Source of the DNA: Burkholderia cenocepacia
GTDB taxonomy: Bacteria > Pseudomonadota > Gammaproteobacteria > Burkholderiales > Burkholderiaceae
Direction of reading: 5' to 3'
Length of the DNA: 64,000 nucleotides
Assembly: GCF_900446215.1 (NCBI RefSeq)
Contig: NZ_UAQZ01000014.1
Coordinates: 434,001-498,000 of the forward strand
Positions 25,175-34,746 of this stretch are shown piece by piece. The position numbers were made by a program, and so were the translations under genes. The notes under the pieces were generated by a model that did no database searches, was not told the origin of the DNA, and saw only the letters and a list, made by a program, of their open reading frames with translations. The first letter of the stretch is position 1. Each line of letters begins with the position of its first letter.

Positions 25175-25372
25175 CAGAAGGGGGCTCCGTGCGCGTTCTT
25201 CCGCGGCAGCCGTTCCGGCAACCGAGGGCGATCAATCAAAGGCGACATTTTAAGCGTGGAACGCTTGCCGTTGCCACGCTTCACGGGCATGCACACTGCT
25301 CGATTCCATATAGCCGAAACATTTATGCGACGAAAGGGTTACGGCGTAGAATTTCCCGATATAAAACCATTA

Positions 25373-25390
25373 TTGTCATCAGCACGTCAT
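25373..25390 (+). promoter_or_regulatory. PhoB box upstream of ppk
   Basis: TTGTCAT (25373-25379), a 4-bp spacer, then ACGTCAT (25384-25390). This matches the two-half-site PhoB box CTGTCAT-N4-CTGTCAT at 6/7 and 5/7 positions with the right 11-bp period. It lies 63 bp before the ppk ATG in the 279-bp ppx-ppk space, so phosphate-starvation control of ppk is likely. Confidence 0.75.
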
Positions 25391-25453
25391 CGTACCGTGA
25401 GAGTTTCCGAGCGTCCTTTCGAATCATCGCCTGAATTACCCCCTACTCTGCCG

Positions 25454-27517
25454 ATGTCCGTCCGTTACCCGCTTCTCAATCGTGAACTCGGCATCCTCGG
25501 TTTCAACGAGCGCGTGCTGGCCCAGGCGGCCGATCCGCAAGTCCCGTTGCTCGAGCGCCTGCGCTTCATCTGCATCACCAGCAGCAACCTCGACGAATTC
25601 TTCGAAGTCCGGATGGCCGGCCTGCAGGAGCAGATCCGCGACAACCCCGGCGCGCTGACGCCCGACGGCATGTCGTTACAGCACGCTTACGATCTCGTCG
25701 TCGAACGCGCGCAGCGGCTCGTCCATCGACAGTACACGATGCTGCACGAAACCGTGCTGCCCGCGCTCGAACAGGAAGGCATCTACTTCCACGCGAGCGA
25801 CACGTGGAACGACGAGCAGCTCGAATGGGCGCGACACTACTTCCTCGACGAGCTGCTGCCCGTGCTGACGCCGATCGGCCTCGATCCGGCGCACCCGTTC
25901 CCGCGCGTGCTGAACAAGAGCCTGAACTTCGTCGTCGAGCTCGAAGGCCGCGACGCGTTCGGCCGCCAGGCCGTGATGGGCATCGTGCAGGCGCCGCGCG
26001 CGCTGCCGCGCGTGGTGCGCATGCCGCACGCGCTGTCGGGTTTCGAGCACGGCTTCGTGCTGCTGAGCTCGTTCATGCAGCGCTTCGTCGGCGAACTGTT
26101 CCCGCAACTCGTCGTGAAGAGCTGCAACCAGTTTCGCATCACGCGCAACAGCGAGCTGTTCGTCGACGAAGACGAAATCACCAACCTGCGTGTCGCGCTG
26201 CAGGGCGAGCTGCCCGCGCGCCACCTCGGCAACGCGGTACGCCTCGAAGTGTCGGCGGACACGCCGCTGCACATCGTGCGACGCCTGCTCGAGGAAAGCG
26301 AACTCGGCGACAAGGACTGCTATCGCGTGGCCGGGTCCGTGAACCTCGTGCGCCTGATGCAGATTCCAGATCTCGTCGATCGACCCGACCTGAAGTTCAC
26401 GCCGTTCACCGCGTCGACTCCCGCGGCAATCGCCAACGCGCCGACGATGTTCGATGCGATCGACGCCGGCGACCTCCTGCTGCACCACCCGTACGAGAGC
26501 TTCCAGCCGGTGCTCGAGCTGCTGCAGCAGGCCGCGAAGGATCCGAGCGTCGTCGCGATCAAGCAGACGATCTACCGCACCGGCACCGACTCGCCGCTGA
26601 TGGACGCGCTGATGGAAGCCGCGCGCAACGGCAAGGAAGTGACCGTCGTCGTCGAGCTGCTCGCGCGCTTCGACGAGGAAACCAACATCAACTGGGCGTC
26701 GCAGCTCGAAGCCGTCGGCGCGCATGTCGTGTACGGCGTGGTCGGCCACAAGTGCCACGCGAAGATGATGCTGATCGTGCGGCGCGTCGTGCAGGCCGGC
26801 AAGGCATCGCTGCGCCGCTACGTGCACCTCGGCACCGGCAACTACCATCCGCGCACCGCGCGCCTCTACACCGACTTCGGGCTGATGACGGCTGACCAGA
26901 AGATCTGCGAGGACGTTCATCACGTGTTCCAGCAACTGACCGGCATCGGCGGCGAACTGACGCTGCACGAGCTGTGGCAGTCGCCGTTCACGCTGCATCC
27001 GCGCATCATCGATTCGATTCGCGCGGAGATCGACAACGCGCAGGCCGGCAAGCGCGCGCGCATCGTCGCGAAAATGAACGCGCTGCTCGAGCCATCGGTG
27101 ATCGCTGCGTTGTACGAAGCGTCGCAGGCCGGCGTCAAGGTCGACCTGATCGTGCGCGGCGTCTGCGCGCTGAAGCCCGGCGTGCCGGGGCTGTCGGAAA
27201 ACATCACGGTGCGCTCGATCGTCGGCCGCTTCCTCGAACACCACCGGATCTACTATTTCCACGCAGGCGGCGCCGAGGACGTCTACCTGTCGAGTGCCGA
27301 CTGGATGGACCGCAACCTGTTCCGCCGCGTCGAAGTCGCGTTCCCGATCCGCGATCGCAAGCTCAAGCGGCGCGTGATCGCCGAGGGGCTGTCGGTGTGC
27401 CTCGGCGACAACCAGTCGGCATGGCAGATGCACAGCGACGGCCACTATCGCCGGCGCCGCGCGGGCAAGACGATTCGCAACGCGCAACTCGGGCTGCTCG
27501 CGAAGTTCTGTTCGTGA
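25454..27517 (+). CDS. ppk: Polyphosphate kinase Ppk1
   Basis: A 687-residue Ppk1, usual family length. It polymerises the gamma-phosphate of ATP into polyphosphate. The N-terminal domain starts LLNRELGILGFNERVL and contains ITSSNLDEFFEVRMAGL. The two PLD-like catalytic domains carry the conserved His segments: YGVVGHKCHAKMMLI, and RFLEHHRIYYFHAGG later, the site of histidine autophosphorylation and its partner. The ATG at 25454 restores the normal start although no good ribosome binding site precedes it. The frame is open far upstream, but that part is antisense to ppx and does not look coding. It is probably under PhoB control. Confidence 0.96.
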   Translation: MSVRYPLLNRELGILGFNERVLAQAADPQVPLLERLRFICITSSNLDEFFEVRMAGLQEQIRDNPGALTPDGMSLQHAYDLVVERAQRLVHRQYTMLHETVLPALEQEGIYFHASDTWNDEQLEWARHYFLDELLPVLTPIGLDPAHPFPRVLNKSLNFVVELEGRDAFGRQAVMGIVQAPRALPRVVRMPHALSGFEHGFVLLSSFMQRFVGELFPQLVVKSCNQFRITRNSELFVDEDEITNLRVALQGELPARHLGNAVRLEVSADTPLHIVRRLLEESELGDKDCYRVAGSVNLVRLMQIPDLVDRPDLKFTPFTASTPAAIANAPTMFDAIDAGDLLLHHPYESFQPVLELLQQAAKDPSVVAIKQTIYRTGTDSPLMDALMEAARNGKEVTVVVELLARFDEETNINWASQLEAVGAHVVYGVVGHKCHAKMMLIVRRVVQAGKASLRRYVHLGTGNYHPRTARLYTDFGLMTADQKICEDVHHVFQQLTGIGGELTLHELWQSPFTLHPRIIDSIRAEIDNAQAGKRARIVAKMNALLEPSVIAALYEASQAGVKVDLIVRGVCALKPGVPGLSENITVRSIVGRFLEHHRIYYFHAGGAEDVYLSSADWMDRNLFRRVEVAFPIRDRKLKRRVIAEGLSVCLGDNQSAWQMHSDGHYRRRRAGKTIRNAQLGLLAKFCS

Positions 27518-27556
27518 GCCGTCGGTGCAATGCGGGCGACGTACCGCATCGCCATG

Positions 27557-27584
27557 AAAAAAGCAGCCCGCGGGCTGCTTTTTT
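27557..27584. terminator. Bidirectional terminator between ppk and phoR
   Basis: A perfect 28-bp palindrome, AAAAAAGCAGCCCG with its reverse complement, giving a GC stem with A and T runs on both sides. It sits in the 87 bp between two converging genes and can end transcription from both. Confidence 0.92.
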
Positions 27585-27604
27585 AACGCCGGAACGCGAC
27601 GCGA

Positions 27605-28924
27605 TCATGCTTCGTAGGCGGCCGGCCGGATCGCGATGATGCGCGAGCCCGGGAACCGCGCGGTGAACGTACTGCCGCGCCCTTCCTCGCTCTGCACGTA
27701 CAGATGCGCATCGTGCCGCTGCAGCACGTGCTTGACGATCGCGAGGCCGAGGCCCGTGCCGCCCGTGTCGCGCGAACGGCTGCGATCGACGCGGTAGAAG
27801 CGTTCGGTGAGCCGCGGCAGGTCGGCGGCCGGAATCCCGAAGCCGCTGTCCGTGACGGAAAACACGCCCTGCGCGCCCTCGCGCCGCCACGACACGACGA
27901 TCTTGCCGCCGTCCGGCGTATAGCGGATCGCGTTCGTGACGAGATTCGCGAACGCGCTGAACAATTCCGTCTGCGCACCGGTGACACCGAGCGTCTCGTC
28001 GATCGAGAACGCGATGTCGTGATGCCCGCTCGACAGCGTCTGCGCATCCTCCTTCAGATGGTCGAACACCGCACGCATGTCGATCGCGTGATCGACCGGC
28101 GGCTTGCTCTCGCCTTCCAGCTTCGCGAGCACCAGCAGGTCGGTCACGATGTGCCGCATCCGCGACGCCTGCTGCTCCATCATGTCGAGATAGCGCGCGC
28201 GGTCCTCCTCGTTCAGCGGCAGCTCGCGCATCGTCTCCAGGAAGCCCGACAGCACGGTGAGCGGCGTCTTCAGCTCGTGCGACACGTTCGCGACGAAGTC
28301 ACGCCGCATCGCGTCGGTACGCTCGAGCTCGGTGATGTCCTGCGTGAGCAGCAGCTTGCGGTTCTCGCCGTACGGAAACACCTGCACGGCCAGCACGTTC
28401 TGCCGCGAGTCGCCCATGCCGCGCATCAACAGCGTCTCGTCGTAATGCTGCGCGTTCAGGTAGCGGACGAAATCGGGATGACGCACGAGGTTCGTGATGT
28501 GCTGGCGCAGGTCGCGCTTCGCATCGAGGCCGAAATGCACCTCGGCGATCGCGTTGCACCACTCGATCTGGTCGTGGTCGTCGAGCATCGCGACGCCGTT
28601 CGGCGACGCCTGGATCGCCTGGATGAAGCGCGAATGCTGCTGTTCGACCTGCCGCACCTGCGCATGCCACTGTTTCGCGAGCTTGTGCAGCCGATAGTAG
28701 ATCTCGCCCCAAATGCCCGGCGCGCTCGGCACTTCGCCGTAGACGGGCGCATCGAGCAGGCGCCACAGACGCTGCGTATGGAAGGTGCTGAAAAAGCCCT
28801 GCGCGACCAGCATCACGACCACGAACACGAGGCCCGCGGTCGGGCCGGCGAAGACGCCGACCAATACGCCGATCAGCACGAGCAGCACGAGCGACACCAG
28901 GAAGCGCGCCCAGATGATGTTCAT
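27605..28924 (-). CDS. phoR: Phosphate regulon sensor kinase PhoR
   Basis: A 439-residue membrane histidine kinase. Two N-terminal membrane helices cover residues 8-25 and 29-46, followed by a PhoR linker and a PAS domain (about 95-195, AIQASPNGVAMLDDHDQIEWCN). The HisKA domain has FVANVSHELKTPL with phosphorylated His216. The ATPase domain has NLVTNAIRYTP, DSGFGIP and TGLGLAIVKHVL. PhoR phosphorylates PhoB when phosphate is scarce and dephosphorylates it when PstSCAB and PhoU report sufficiency. It is the last gene of the pst-pho operon, 57 bp after phoB. Confidence 0.95.
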   Translation of the reverse strand: MNIIWARFLVSLVLLVLIGVLVGVFAGPTAGLVFVVVMLVAQGFFSTFHTQRLWRLLDAPVYGEVPSAPGIWGEIYYRLHKLAKQWHAQVRQVEQQHSRFIQAIQASPNGVAMLDDHDQIEWCNAIAEVHFGLDAKRDLRQHITNLVRHPDFVRYLNAQHYDETLLMRGMGDSRQNVLAVQVFPYGENRKLLLTQDITELERTDAMRRDFVANVSHELKTPLTVLSGFLETMRELPLNEEDRARYLDMMEQQASRMRHIVTDLLVLAKLEGESKPPVDHAIDMRAVFDHLKEDAQTLSSGHHDIAFSIDETLGVTGAQTELFSAFANLVTNAIRYTPDGGKIVVSWRREGAQGVFSVTDSGFGIPAADLPRLTERFYRVDRSRSRDTGGTGLGLAIVKHVLQRHDAHLYVQSEEGRGSTFTARFPGSRIIAIRPAAYEA

Positions 28925-28981
28925 GATTCAGCGTCCGAAAGAAGAAACGGCATGCCGCGGCACACGGCATGCCCGGATACG

Positions 28982-29683
28982 TTACGCGTGCTTGGCGAGG
29001 CGGTAGCCGCTGCCGCGCACGGTTTCGATCATCGCATCGCAGCCGGCCGGTTTCAAGGCCGCGCGCAATCGTTTGATGTGCACGTCGACGGTACGCTCCT
29101 CGACGAACACGTGGTCGCCCCACACCTGGTCGAGCAGTTGCGTGCGGCTGTGCACGCGCTCCGGATGCGTCATGAAGAAATGCAGCAGGCGGAACTCGGT
29201 CGGGCCGAGATCGAGCTTGATCTCGCTGCCGTCGCCGTGCGCGGCGACGCGATGCGTGGCCGGGTCGAGGCGCAGCCCGTTGATCGACACGACGTCCTCG
29301 GTCAGCTGCGGCGCGCGGCGGCGCAGCACGGCCTTGATCCGCGCCATCAGTTCCTTCGGCGAGAACGGCTTCGTCACGTAGTCGTCCGCACCGATTTCGA
29401 GGCCGAGCACCTTGTCCTGCTCGTCGCCGCGGGCGGTGAGCATGATGATCGGGATGTGTTTGGTCCGTTCGTTGTTGCGCAGGTCGCGCGCGAACGCGAT
29501 GCCGGACTTGCCCGGCAGCATCCAGTCGAGCAGCACGAGATCGGGCAGCACGTCGCTGATCAGGTTCTGCGCCTGTTCGGCGTTGTACGCACGGATCGGG
29601 CAGTGACCGGCGTGCTGGAGATTCACCGAGATCAGTTCGGAAATCGCGGGCTCATCTTCAACGACGAGAATGTTGCTGGGCAT
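28982..29683 (-). CDS. phoB: Phosphate regulon response regulator PhoB
   Basis: A 233-residue OmpR-type regulator. The receiver domain has acidic pocket VVEDEP, phosphorylated Asp53 in LLDWMLPGKSG, Thr and Lys in MLTARGDE and DDYVTKPFSP. The winged-helix DNA-binding domain includes PTEFRLLHFFMTHPERVHSR and VDVHIKRLRAAL. It binds the PhoB boxes found upstream of pstS and ppk in this window. ATG 29683 is chosen because GAGGT is six bases upstream; a GTG at 29689 is in frame. Confidence 0.96.
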   Translation of the reverse strand: MPSNILVVEDEPAISELISVNLQHAGHCPIRAYNAEQAQNLISDVLPDLVLLDWMLPGKSGIAFARDLRNNERTKHIPIIMLTARGDEQDKVLGLEIGADDYVTKPFSPKELMARIKAVLRRRAPQLTEDVVSINGLRLDPATHRVAAHGDGSEIKLDLGPTEFRLLHFFMTHPERVHSRTQLLDQVWGDHVFVEERTVDVHIKRLRAALKPAGCDAMIETVRGSGYRLAKHA

Positions 29684-29714
29684 CGGCACCTCTGTTCTTC
29701 CTGTACGGAGTCGA

Positions 29715-30419
29715 TTAACTGTTGGCTTCGCGATCGAGCGTGTCGCGCGGCTGGTGCCGCACGTCGGTGCCCTTCACGATGTAGATGATGAATTCGGCGA
29801 TGTTCTTCGCGTGGTCGCCGATCCGTTCGATCGCCTTCGCGATGAACAGGTATTCGAGGCCGACCGAGATCGTGCGCGGGTCTTCCTGCATGTACGACAC
29901 GAGCTTGCGCACGAACGCGCGGAATTCCTGGTCGATTTCCTTGTCGTCCTTGACGATCTGCGCGGCGGCCACCGTATCGAGGCGCGCGAACGCGTCGAGC
30001 GCGCGGCGCAGGATCGTCACGGCCATCTCGCCCGACACCTTGATCTCGGCGATGTTGACCGCGCGCGCGGCCGGCTCGTCGATCAGGCGGCGCACGCGCT
30101 TCGCGATCTTCTCCGCTTCGTCGCCGGCACGCTCGAGGTTCGTAATCGTTTTCGAGATCGACATCAAAAGACGCAGGTCACGCGCGGCAGGCTGTCTCCG
30201 CGCGATGATGTTGCCGCATTCCTGGTCGATGTCCACTTCCATCGCGTTCAGCGTTTCCTCGGCCGCGATCACCTTCTCGGCGCGCTCGCGATCGAATTCG
30301 TTCAGCGCGTGCATCGCGCCGACGATCTGCGACTCCACGAGTCCGCCCATTTCCAGCACTTTCGACGACACGGCATTCAGGTCCGCGTCGAACTGGCTCG
30401 ACAGATGTTTATCCGACAT
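29715..30419 (-). CDS. phoU: Phosphate signalling regulator PhoU
   Basis: A 234-residue all-helical protein made of two PhoU repeats. Each repeat has a conserved metal-binding acidic motif: EVDIDQECGN.. in the first and KEIDQEFRAFVRKL in the second. The segment RDLRLLMSISKTITNLERAGDEAEKIAK is diagnostic. PhoU links the Pst transporter to PhoR and shuts off the Pho response when phosphate is plentiful. It lies between pstB and phoB as in most proteobacteria. Confidence 0.96.
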   Translation of the reverse strand: MSDKHLSSQFDADLNAVSSKVLEMGGLVESQIVGAMHALNEFDRERAEKVIAAEETLNAMEVDIDQECGNIIARRQPAARDLRLLMSISKTITNLERAGDEAEKIAKRVRRLIDEPAARAVNIAEIKVSGEMAVTILRRALDAFARLDTVAAAQIVKDDKEIDQEFRAFVRKLVSYMQEDPRTISVGLEYLFIAKAIERIGDHAKNIAEFIIYIVKGTDVRHQPRDTLDREANS

Positions 30420-30437
30420 GACTGTTGTTCTCCGTCA

Positions 30438-31286
30438 TCAGCCGAAGCGGCCGGTGATGTAGTCTTCCGTTTCCTTGCGCACCGGCTTGATGAAGATCTT
30501 TTCGGTTTCGCCGAACTCGATCAGCTCGCCCAGGTACATGTAGGCCGTGTAATCCGAGCAGCGTGCGGCCTGCTGCATGTTGTGCGTGACGATCACGACC
30601 GTGTAGTCGCTCTTCAGCTCCGCGATCAGCTCCTCGATGCGGCCGGTCGAGATCGGGTCGAGCGCCGAGCACGGCTCGTCGAGCAGCAGCACTTCCGGAC
30701 GGATCGCGATGCCGCGCGCGATGCACAGACGCTGCTGCTGGCCGCCCGACAGCCCGTAGCCGCTCTGGCCCAGCTTGTCCTTCACTTCGTTCCACAGCGC
30801 GGCCTTCGTGAGCGCCCACTCGACGCGGTCGTCCATTTCCGAGCGCGTGAGCTTTTCGAACATCTTCACGCCGAACGCGATGTTGTCGTAGATCGACATC
30901 GGGAACGGGGTCGGCTTCTGGAACACCATGCCGATCCGTGCGCGCAGCAGCGAGATGTCGCGCTTCGTCGTCAGCAGGTTCTCGCCGTCCATCAGGATTT
31001 CGCCTTCGGCGCGCTGCTCCGGATAGAGCGCGAACATCTTGTTGAACGTGCGCAGCAGCGTCGACTTGCCGCAGCCCGACGGGCCGATGAACGCCGTCAC
31101 CTTCCCTTCGGGAATGCGCAGGTTGATGTTCTTCAGCGCGTGGAACTTGTTGTAGAAGAAGTTGAGGTTGTTGACCTCGATCTTCGCGTTCAGCGGCGCG
31201 AGCGGACGGCCGTGCGCCGCGTCTTGCGTGCCGGCGGGCGCAGCGGTGCGCTCGACGGGATTCAGGTGGCTTTCTGCCATATTCAT
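30438..31286 (-). CDS. pstB: Phosphate ABC transporter ATPase PstB
   Basis: A 282-residue ABC ATPase. Walker A is GPSGCGKST at residues 68-76, the signature LSGGQQQRL lies near 178, and Walker [14 protein letters not shown] near 198. The switch His follows in [19 protein letters not shown], a segment typical of PstB. The N-terminus is about 25 residues longer than in E. coli. The start may be ATG 31286 or ATG 31280. It powers high-affinity phosphate uptake with PstA and PstC. Confidence 0.96.
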
Positions 31287-31301
31287 CGGATTGCTCCGCC
31301 G

Positions 31302-32195
31302 TTACTTTTTCGAGAAGATCGAGCGCGCCAGGACGTTCAGTCCGAGCACCCCGAGCGTAATCAGGAACACGCCCGCCCATGCGAGCGACTGCCATTCCGC
31401 GAACGGGCTCATCGCGAACTTGTAGATCGTGACCGGCAGGTTCGCCATCGGCTGGCTCATGTCGACCGAGAAGAACTGGTTCGACAGCGCGGTGAACAGC
31501 AGCGGCGCCGTTTCGCCGGCGATCCGCGCGACCGCGAGCAGCACGCCCGTCACGATCCCGCCGACCGACGCGCGCAGCGTGATCTTCAGCACCATGCGCC
31601 ACTTCGGCGTGCCGAGCGCGACGGCCGCTTCGCGCAGCGCGTTCGGCACGAGCTTGAGCATGTTCTCGGTCGTGCGGATCACGATCGGAATCTGCAGCAG
31701 CGCGAGCGCGATCACGCCGGCCCAGCCCGAGAAACGCCCCGACTTCGCGACGACGATCGCGTACACGAACAGGCCGATGACGATCGACGGCGCCGACAGC
31801 AGGATGTCGTTGATGAAGCGGATCGTGCTGGCGAGCAGGTTCTTCTGGCCGTATTCGGCGAGATAGACGCCCGCGAGGATGCCGATCGGCGTGCCGACCA
31901 GCGTGCCGAAGCCGCACAGCAGCAGGCTGCCGACGATCGCGTTCGCGAGACCGCCGCCTTCCGTGTTCGGGGCCGGCGTCGACTCGGTGAACAGTTGCAG
32001 CGACAGGCCGCCGACGCCGAGGTGCACGGTCGTGTAGAGAATCCACACGAGCCACAGCAGGCCGAAAGCCATCGCGCCGAGCGACGCGGTGAGCGCGATC
32101 GCGTTGACGACCTTGCGCTGGCGCTGCAGACGATTGCGCATCGCGTCGAGCACGGCGCCGTCCGGCCCCGGGAAATTCATGATGGGCTCGCTCAT
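31302..32195 (-). CDS. pstA: Phosphate ABC transporter permease PstA
   Basis: A 297-residue permease with six membrane helices. The inner-membrane loop motif EAAVALGTPKWRMVLKITLRASVGGIVTG (EAA motif) contacts PstB. The segment GETAPLLFTALSNQF is typical of PstA. Its ATG at 32195 overlaps the pstC stop in an ATGA, so the two permease subunits are co-translated. Confidence 0.96.
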   Translation of the reverse strand: MSEPIMNFPGPDGAVLDAMRNRLQRQRKVVNAIALTASLGAMAFGLLWLVWILYTTVHLGVGGLSLQLFTESTPAPNTEGGGLANAIVGSLLLCGFGTLVGTPIGILAGVYLAEYGQKNLLASTIRFINDILLSAPSIVIGLFVYAIVVAKSGRFSGWAGVIALALLQIPIVIRTTENMLKLVPNALREAAVALGTPKWRMVLKITLRASVGGIVTGVLLAVARIAGETAPLLFTALSNQFFSVDMSQPMANLPVTIYKFAMSPFAEWQSLAWAGVFLITLGVLGLNVLARSIFSKK

Positions 32196-33178
32196 TTCTT
32201 GCCCTCTCCCTTCTCGAGACGAAGCAGCAGCAGTTTGGAGATGGACAGCACGATGAACGTGATCACGAACAGGATCAGGCCAAGCTCCATCAGCGCCGAC
32301 GTATGCAGGCCCGGCTGCGCTTCCGCGAATTCGTTCGCGAGCGCCGACGTGATGCTGTTGCCCGGCGCGAACAGCGACACGCTGTCGAGCAGGTTCGTGT
32401 TGCCGATCACGAACGTCACGGCCATCGTTTCGCCGAGCGCGCGGCCGAGGCCGAGCATCACGCCGCCGATCACGCCGGTCTTCGTGTAGGGCAGCACGAC
32501 CTTCCACATCACTTCCCAGGTCGTGCAGCCGATCCCGTATGCCGATTCCTTCAGCAGCACCGGCGTGACTTCGAACACGTCGCGCATCACCGATGCGATG
32601 TACGGGATGATCATGATCGCGAGGATCACGCCGGCCGCGAGGATGCCGATGCCGATCGGCGGGCCGGACGTCAGCGGGCCGAGCACCCACACGTCCTTGA
32701 ACAGGCGGCCGAGCGGCTTCTGGAAGTATTCGGCGAAGATCGGCGCGAACACGAGCAGGCCCCACATGCCGTACACGATCGACGGGATCGCGGCGAGCAG
32801 CTCGATCGCGATGCCGAGCGGACGGCGCAGCCACACGGGCGCCAGCTCGGTGAGGAACAGTGCGATGCCGAAACTGACCGGCACCGCGATGACGAGTGCA
32901 ATGATCGACGTCACGATGGTGCCGTAGATCGGCACGAGTGCGCCGTACACATCCGAGTTCGGATCCCACTCGGATTGCCACAGGAAGCCGATGCCGAACT
33001 TCTGGATGGTCGGCATCGACGCAATGATCAGGGAAACGATGATCCCGCCCAGCAGCAGCAGGGTCACGATCGCGGCGAGCCGTGCGAGGCCGCCGAACAG
33101 GACATCCCCGAGACGGCTCGGCGCGCGCTGCTGCGCACTGTCGGGCGATCGGGAGGACGTGTATGAAATATCAGACAT
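32192..33178 (-). CDS. pstC: Phosphate ABC transporter permease PstC
   Basis: A 328-residue permease with six membrane helices after a short Ser-rich N-terminus. PstC landmarks are present: FLWQSEWDPNSDVYGALVPIYGT, ELLAAIPSIVYGMWGL, the EAA loop KESAYGIGCTTWEVMWKVVLP, and GRALGETMAVTFVIGN. It pairs with PstA to form the phosphate channel. ATG 33178 is used. It ends in an ATGA overlap with pstA. Confidence 0.96.
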   Translation of the reverse strand: MSDISYTSSRSPDSAQQRAPSRLGDVLFGGLARLAAIVTLLLLGGIIVSLIIASMPTIQKFGIGFLWQSEWDPNSDVYGALVPIYGTIVTSIIALVIAVPVSFGIALFLTELAPVWLRRPLGIAIELLAAIPSIVYGMWGLLVFAPIFAEYFQKPLGRLFKDVWVLGPLTSGPPIGIGILAAGVILAIMIIPYIASVMRDVFEVTPVLLKESAYGIGCTTWEVMWKVVLPYTKTGVIGGVMLGLGRALGETMAVTFVIGNTNLLDSVSLFAPGNSITSALANEFAEAQPGLHTSALMELGLILFVITFIVLSISKLLLLRLEKGEGKK

Positions 33179-33272
33179 GGGTGCCTGCTTTTGATCGCCG
33201 GGCGCCGTGACGCCCGGCTTTACCGCACACACTGCCCGACCGGCACGGCCGGGCAGCGAACCGCTGGATGGC

Positions 33273-34307
33273 TTACTCGGCGGCGACCGGCTTGCCCGAA
33301 GCGTCCGTCACCTTCGTCTTCCACTGCTTGCGGATTTCCGTCTCGACCGTCGCCGGCAGCGAGATGTAGTCGAGGCTGTCGGCAGCCTTCTCGCCGTTCT
33401 TGAACGCCCAGCTGAAGAACTTCAGCGTTTCCGCGCCCTGCTCCGGCTTGTCCTGCTTCGCGTGCAGCAGCACGAACGTCGCGCCGACGACCGGCCATGC
33501 TTCCTTGCCCGGCTGGTTCGTCAGGATCTGGTAGAACGACTTCGACCAGTTCGCGCCGGCTGCCGCGGCCTTGAACGTTTCCGTCTTCGGCTCGACCACC
33601 GTGCCCGTCGAATTCTTCAGGGCCGTGTAGGTCATGTTGTTCTTCTTCGCGTACGCCCACTCGACGTAGCCGATCGCGCCCGGCAGACGCTGCACGAAGG
33701 CCGCGACGCCGTCGTTGCCCTTGCCGCCCGTGCCCGTCGGCCAGTTGACCGTCGTGCCTTCGCCGATCTTCGACTTCCACTCGTCGTTGACCTTCGACAG
33801 GTAGTTCGTCCAGATGAAGCTCGTGCCCGAACCGTCAGCGCGGCGGACCACGGCGATGTCCGTATCCGGCAGCTTGACCTTCGGGTTCAGCGCGGCGATC
33901 GCCGGGTCGTTCCACTTCTTGATCTTGCCGAGGTAGATGTCGCCGAGCACCGGGCCCGACAGCGTCAGTTCGCCGGCCTTCACGCCCGGCACGTTGACGA
34001 CCGGCACCACGCCGCCGACCACCGTCGGGAACTGGAACAGGCCTTCCTTCGCGAGCTCTTCATCCTTCAGCGGTGCGTCCGAACCGGCAAAATCGACCGT
34101 CTTCGCGACGATCTGCTTCAGGCCGCCCGACGAGCCGATGCCCTGGTAGTTGACCTTCGAACCGCCGGACTGCTGGTAGTCCGCGGCCCATTTCGTATAG
34201 ATCGGCATCGCGAACGTGCTGCCTGCGCCCGTGATGTCGGCAGCGTGGGCGGCGACGGCGAAAAGCGCGCCAGCCAGGCCGGCAATCGCGGTTTGCATCA
34301 ATTTCAT
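33273..34307 (-). CDS. pstS: Phosphate-binding protein PstS
   Basis: A 344-residue periplasmic binding protein with a signal peptide ending AAHA|ADITGAG near residue 22. Phosphate-binding elements visible: GAGSTFAMPIYTKW, GIGSSGGLKQI, DFAGSDAPL, and the RADGSGTSFIWTNYL segment. GGAGG lies five bases before the ATG. It is the first gene of the pst-pho operon, directly behind a dense PhoB-box array, so it should be strongly induced on phosphate limitation. Confidence 0.97.
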   Translation of the reverse strand: MKLMQTAIAGLAGALFAVAAHAADITGAGSTFAMPIYTKWAADYQQSGGSKVNYQGIGSSGGLKQIVAKTVDFAGSDAPLKDEELAKEGLFQFPTVVGGVVPVVNVPGVKAGELTLSGPVLGDIYLGKIKKWNDPAIAALNPKVKLPDTDIAVVRRADGSGTSFIWTNYLSKVNDEWKSKIGEGTTVNWPTGTGGKGNDGVAAFVQRLPGAIGYVEWAYAKKNNMTYTALKNSTGTVVEPKTETFKAAAAGANWSKSFYQILTNQPGKEAWPVVGATFVLLHAKQDKPEQGAETLKFFSWAFKNGEKAADSLDYISLPATVETEIRKQWKTKVTDASGKPVAAE

Positions 34308-34363
34308 GAGACCTCCAGTGTGTGAGCGGATGACTACGGCACCGCGAAGGTTAGGGGCTGCTC

Positions 34364-34413
34364 ATGACGGTAATGTGACAATCGATGAAACTGGCGTGAC
34401 AGTAACATGACTG
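34364..34413 (-). promoter_or_regulatory. PhoB-box array upstream of pstS
   Basis: Read towards pstS, five 7-mers follow each other with 10-11 bp periodicity: CAGTCAT, CTGTCAC, GTTTCAT, TTGTCAC and CCGTCAT, separated by spacers of 4, 4, 3 and 4 bp. All keep the TCA core of the PhoB half-site CTGTCAT. The array ends about 57 bp before the pstS ATG and fits cooperative binding of several PhoB dimers. Confidence 0.9.
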
Positions 34414-34746
34414 GTTGAAAGGGAGTATCGGGTGGCGCGTCGGGGCGCCGCAGCGGCGCTGGCGGCAAGAATTGCCTGCCTCGGAGGGGCGGGGTGAACG
34501 CCCGTTTTCAAGGGCGTGCGCGCGCATCGTAGCGCAGGGTCGGCCGGACGGGAAGCCCGGTTCGGCGGCAGGCGTGATTCCGGGGTCGGATGCCTGAATG
34601 GATCGGAAGAATGTTTGGCGAAGGACCCTTCTATTAGGTGTCGCAAACCTTTGCGTCCGACAAAACCGCAGCGCCCGAGGGCGCCGCATGCACATTCACC
34701 GAAAACTGGCGCGCAAGCGGCCGGGCCGCCGCGCGCCCTGTCCCGG
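34414..34746. other. Intergenic region between glmM and pstS
   Basis: This 333-bp stretch lies downstream of glmM and upstream of the pst PhoB boxes. A short inverted repeat (cgcccgttttcaagggcg near 34500) is present but lacks a T-run. No gene with a credible start signal was found on either strand. Confidence 0.5.

Noticed and set aside
23573..25453. Upstream extension of the ppk reading frame by over 600 codons
   Set aside because: The extension is antisense to ppx and through the ppx-ppk promoter region; Ppk homology begins at 25454.
29670..32489. A 939-codon plus-strand frame across phoU, pstB and pstA
   Set aside because: It is antisense to three clearly real genes and has the same Arg/His/Asp-rich shadow composition.
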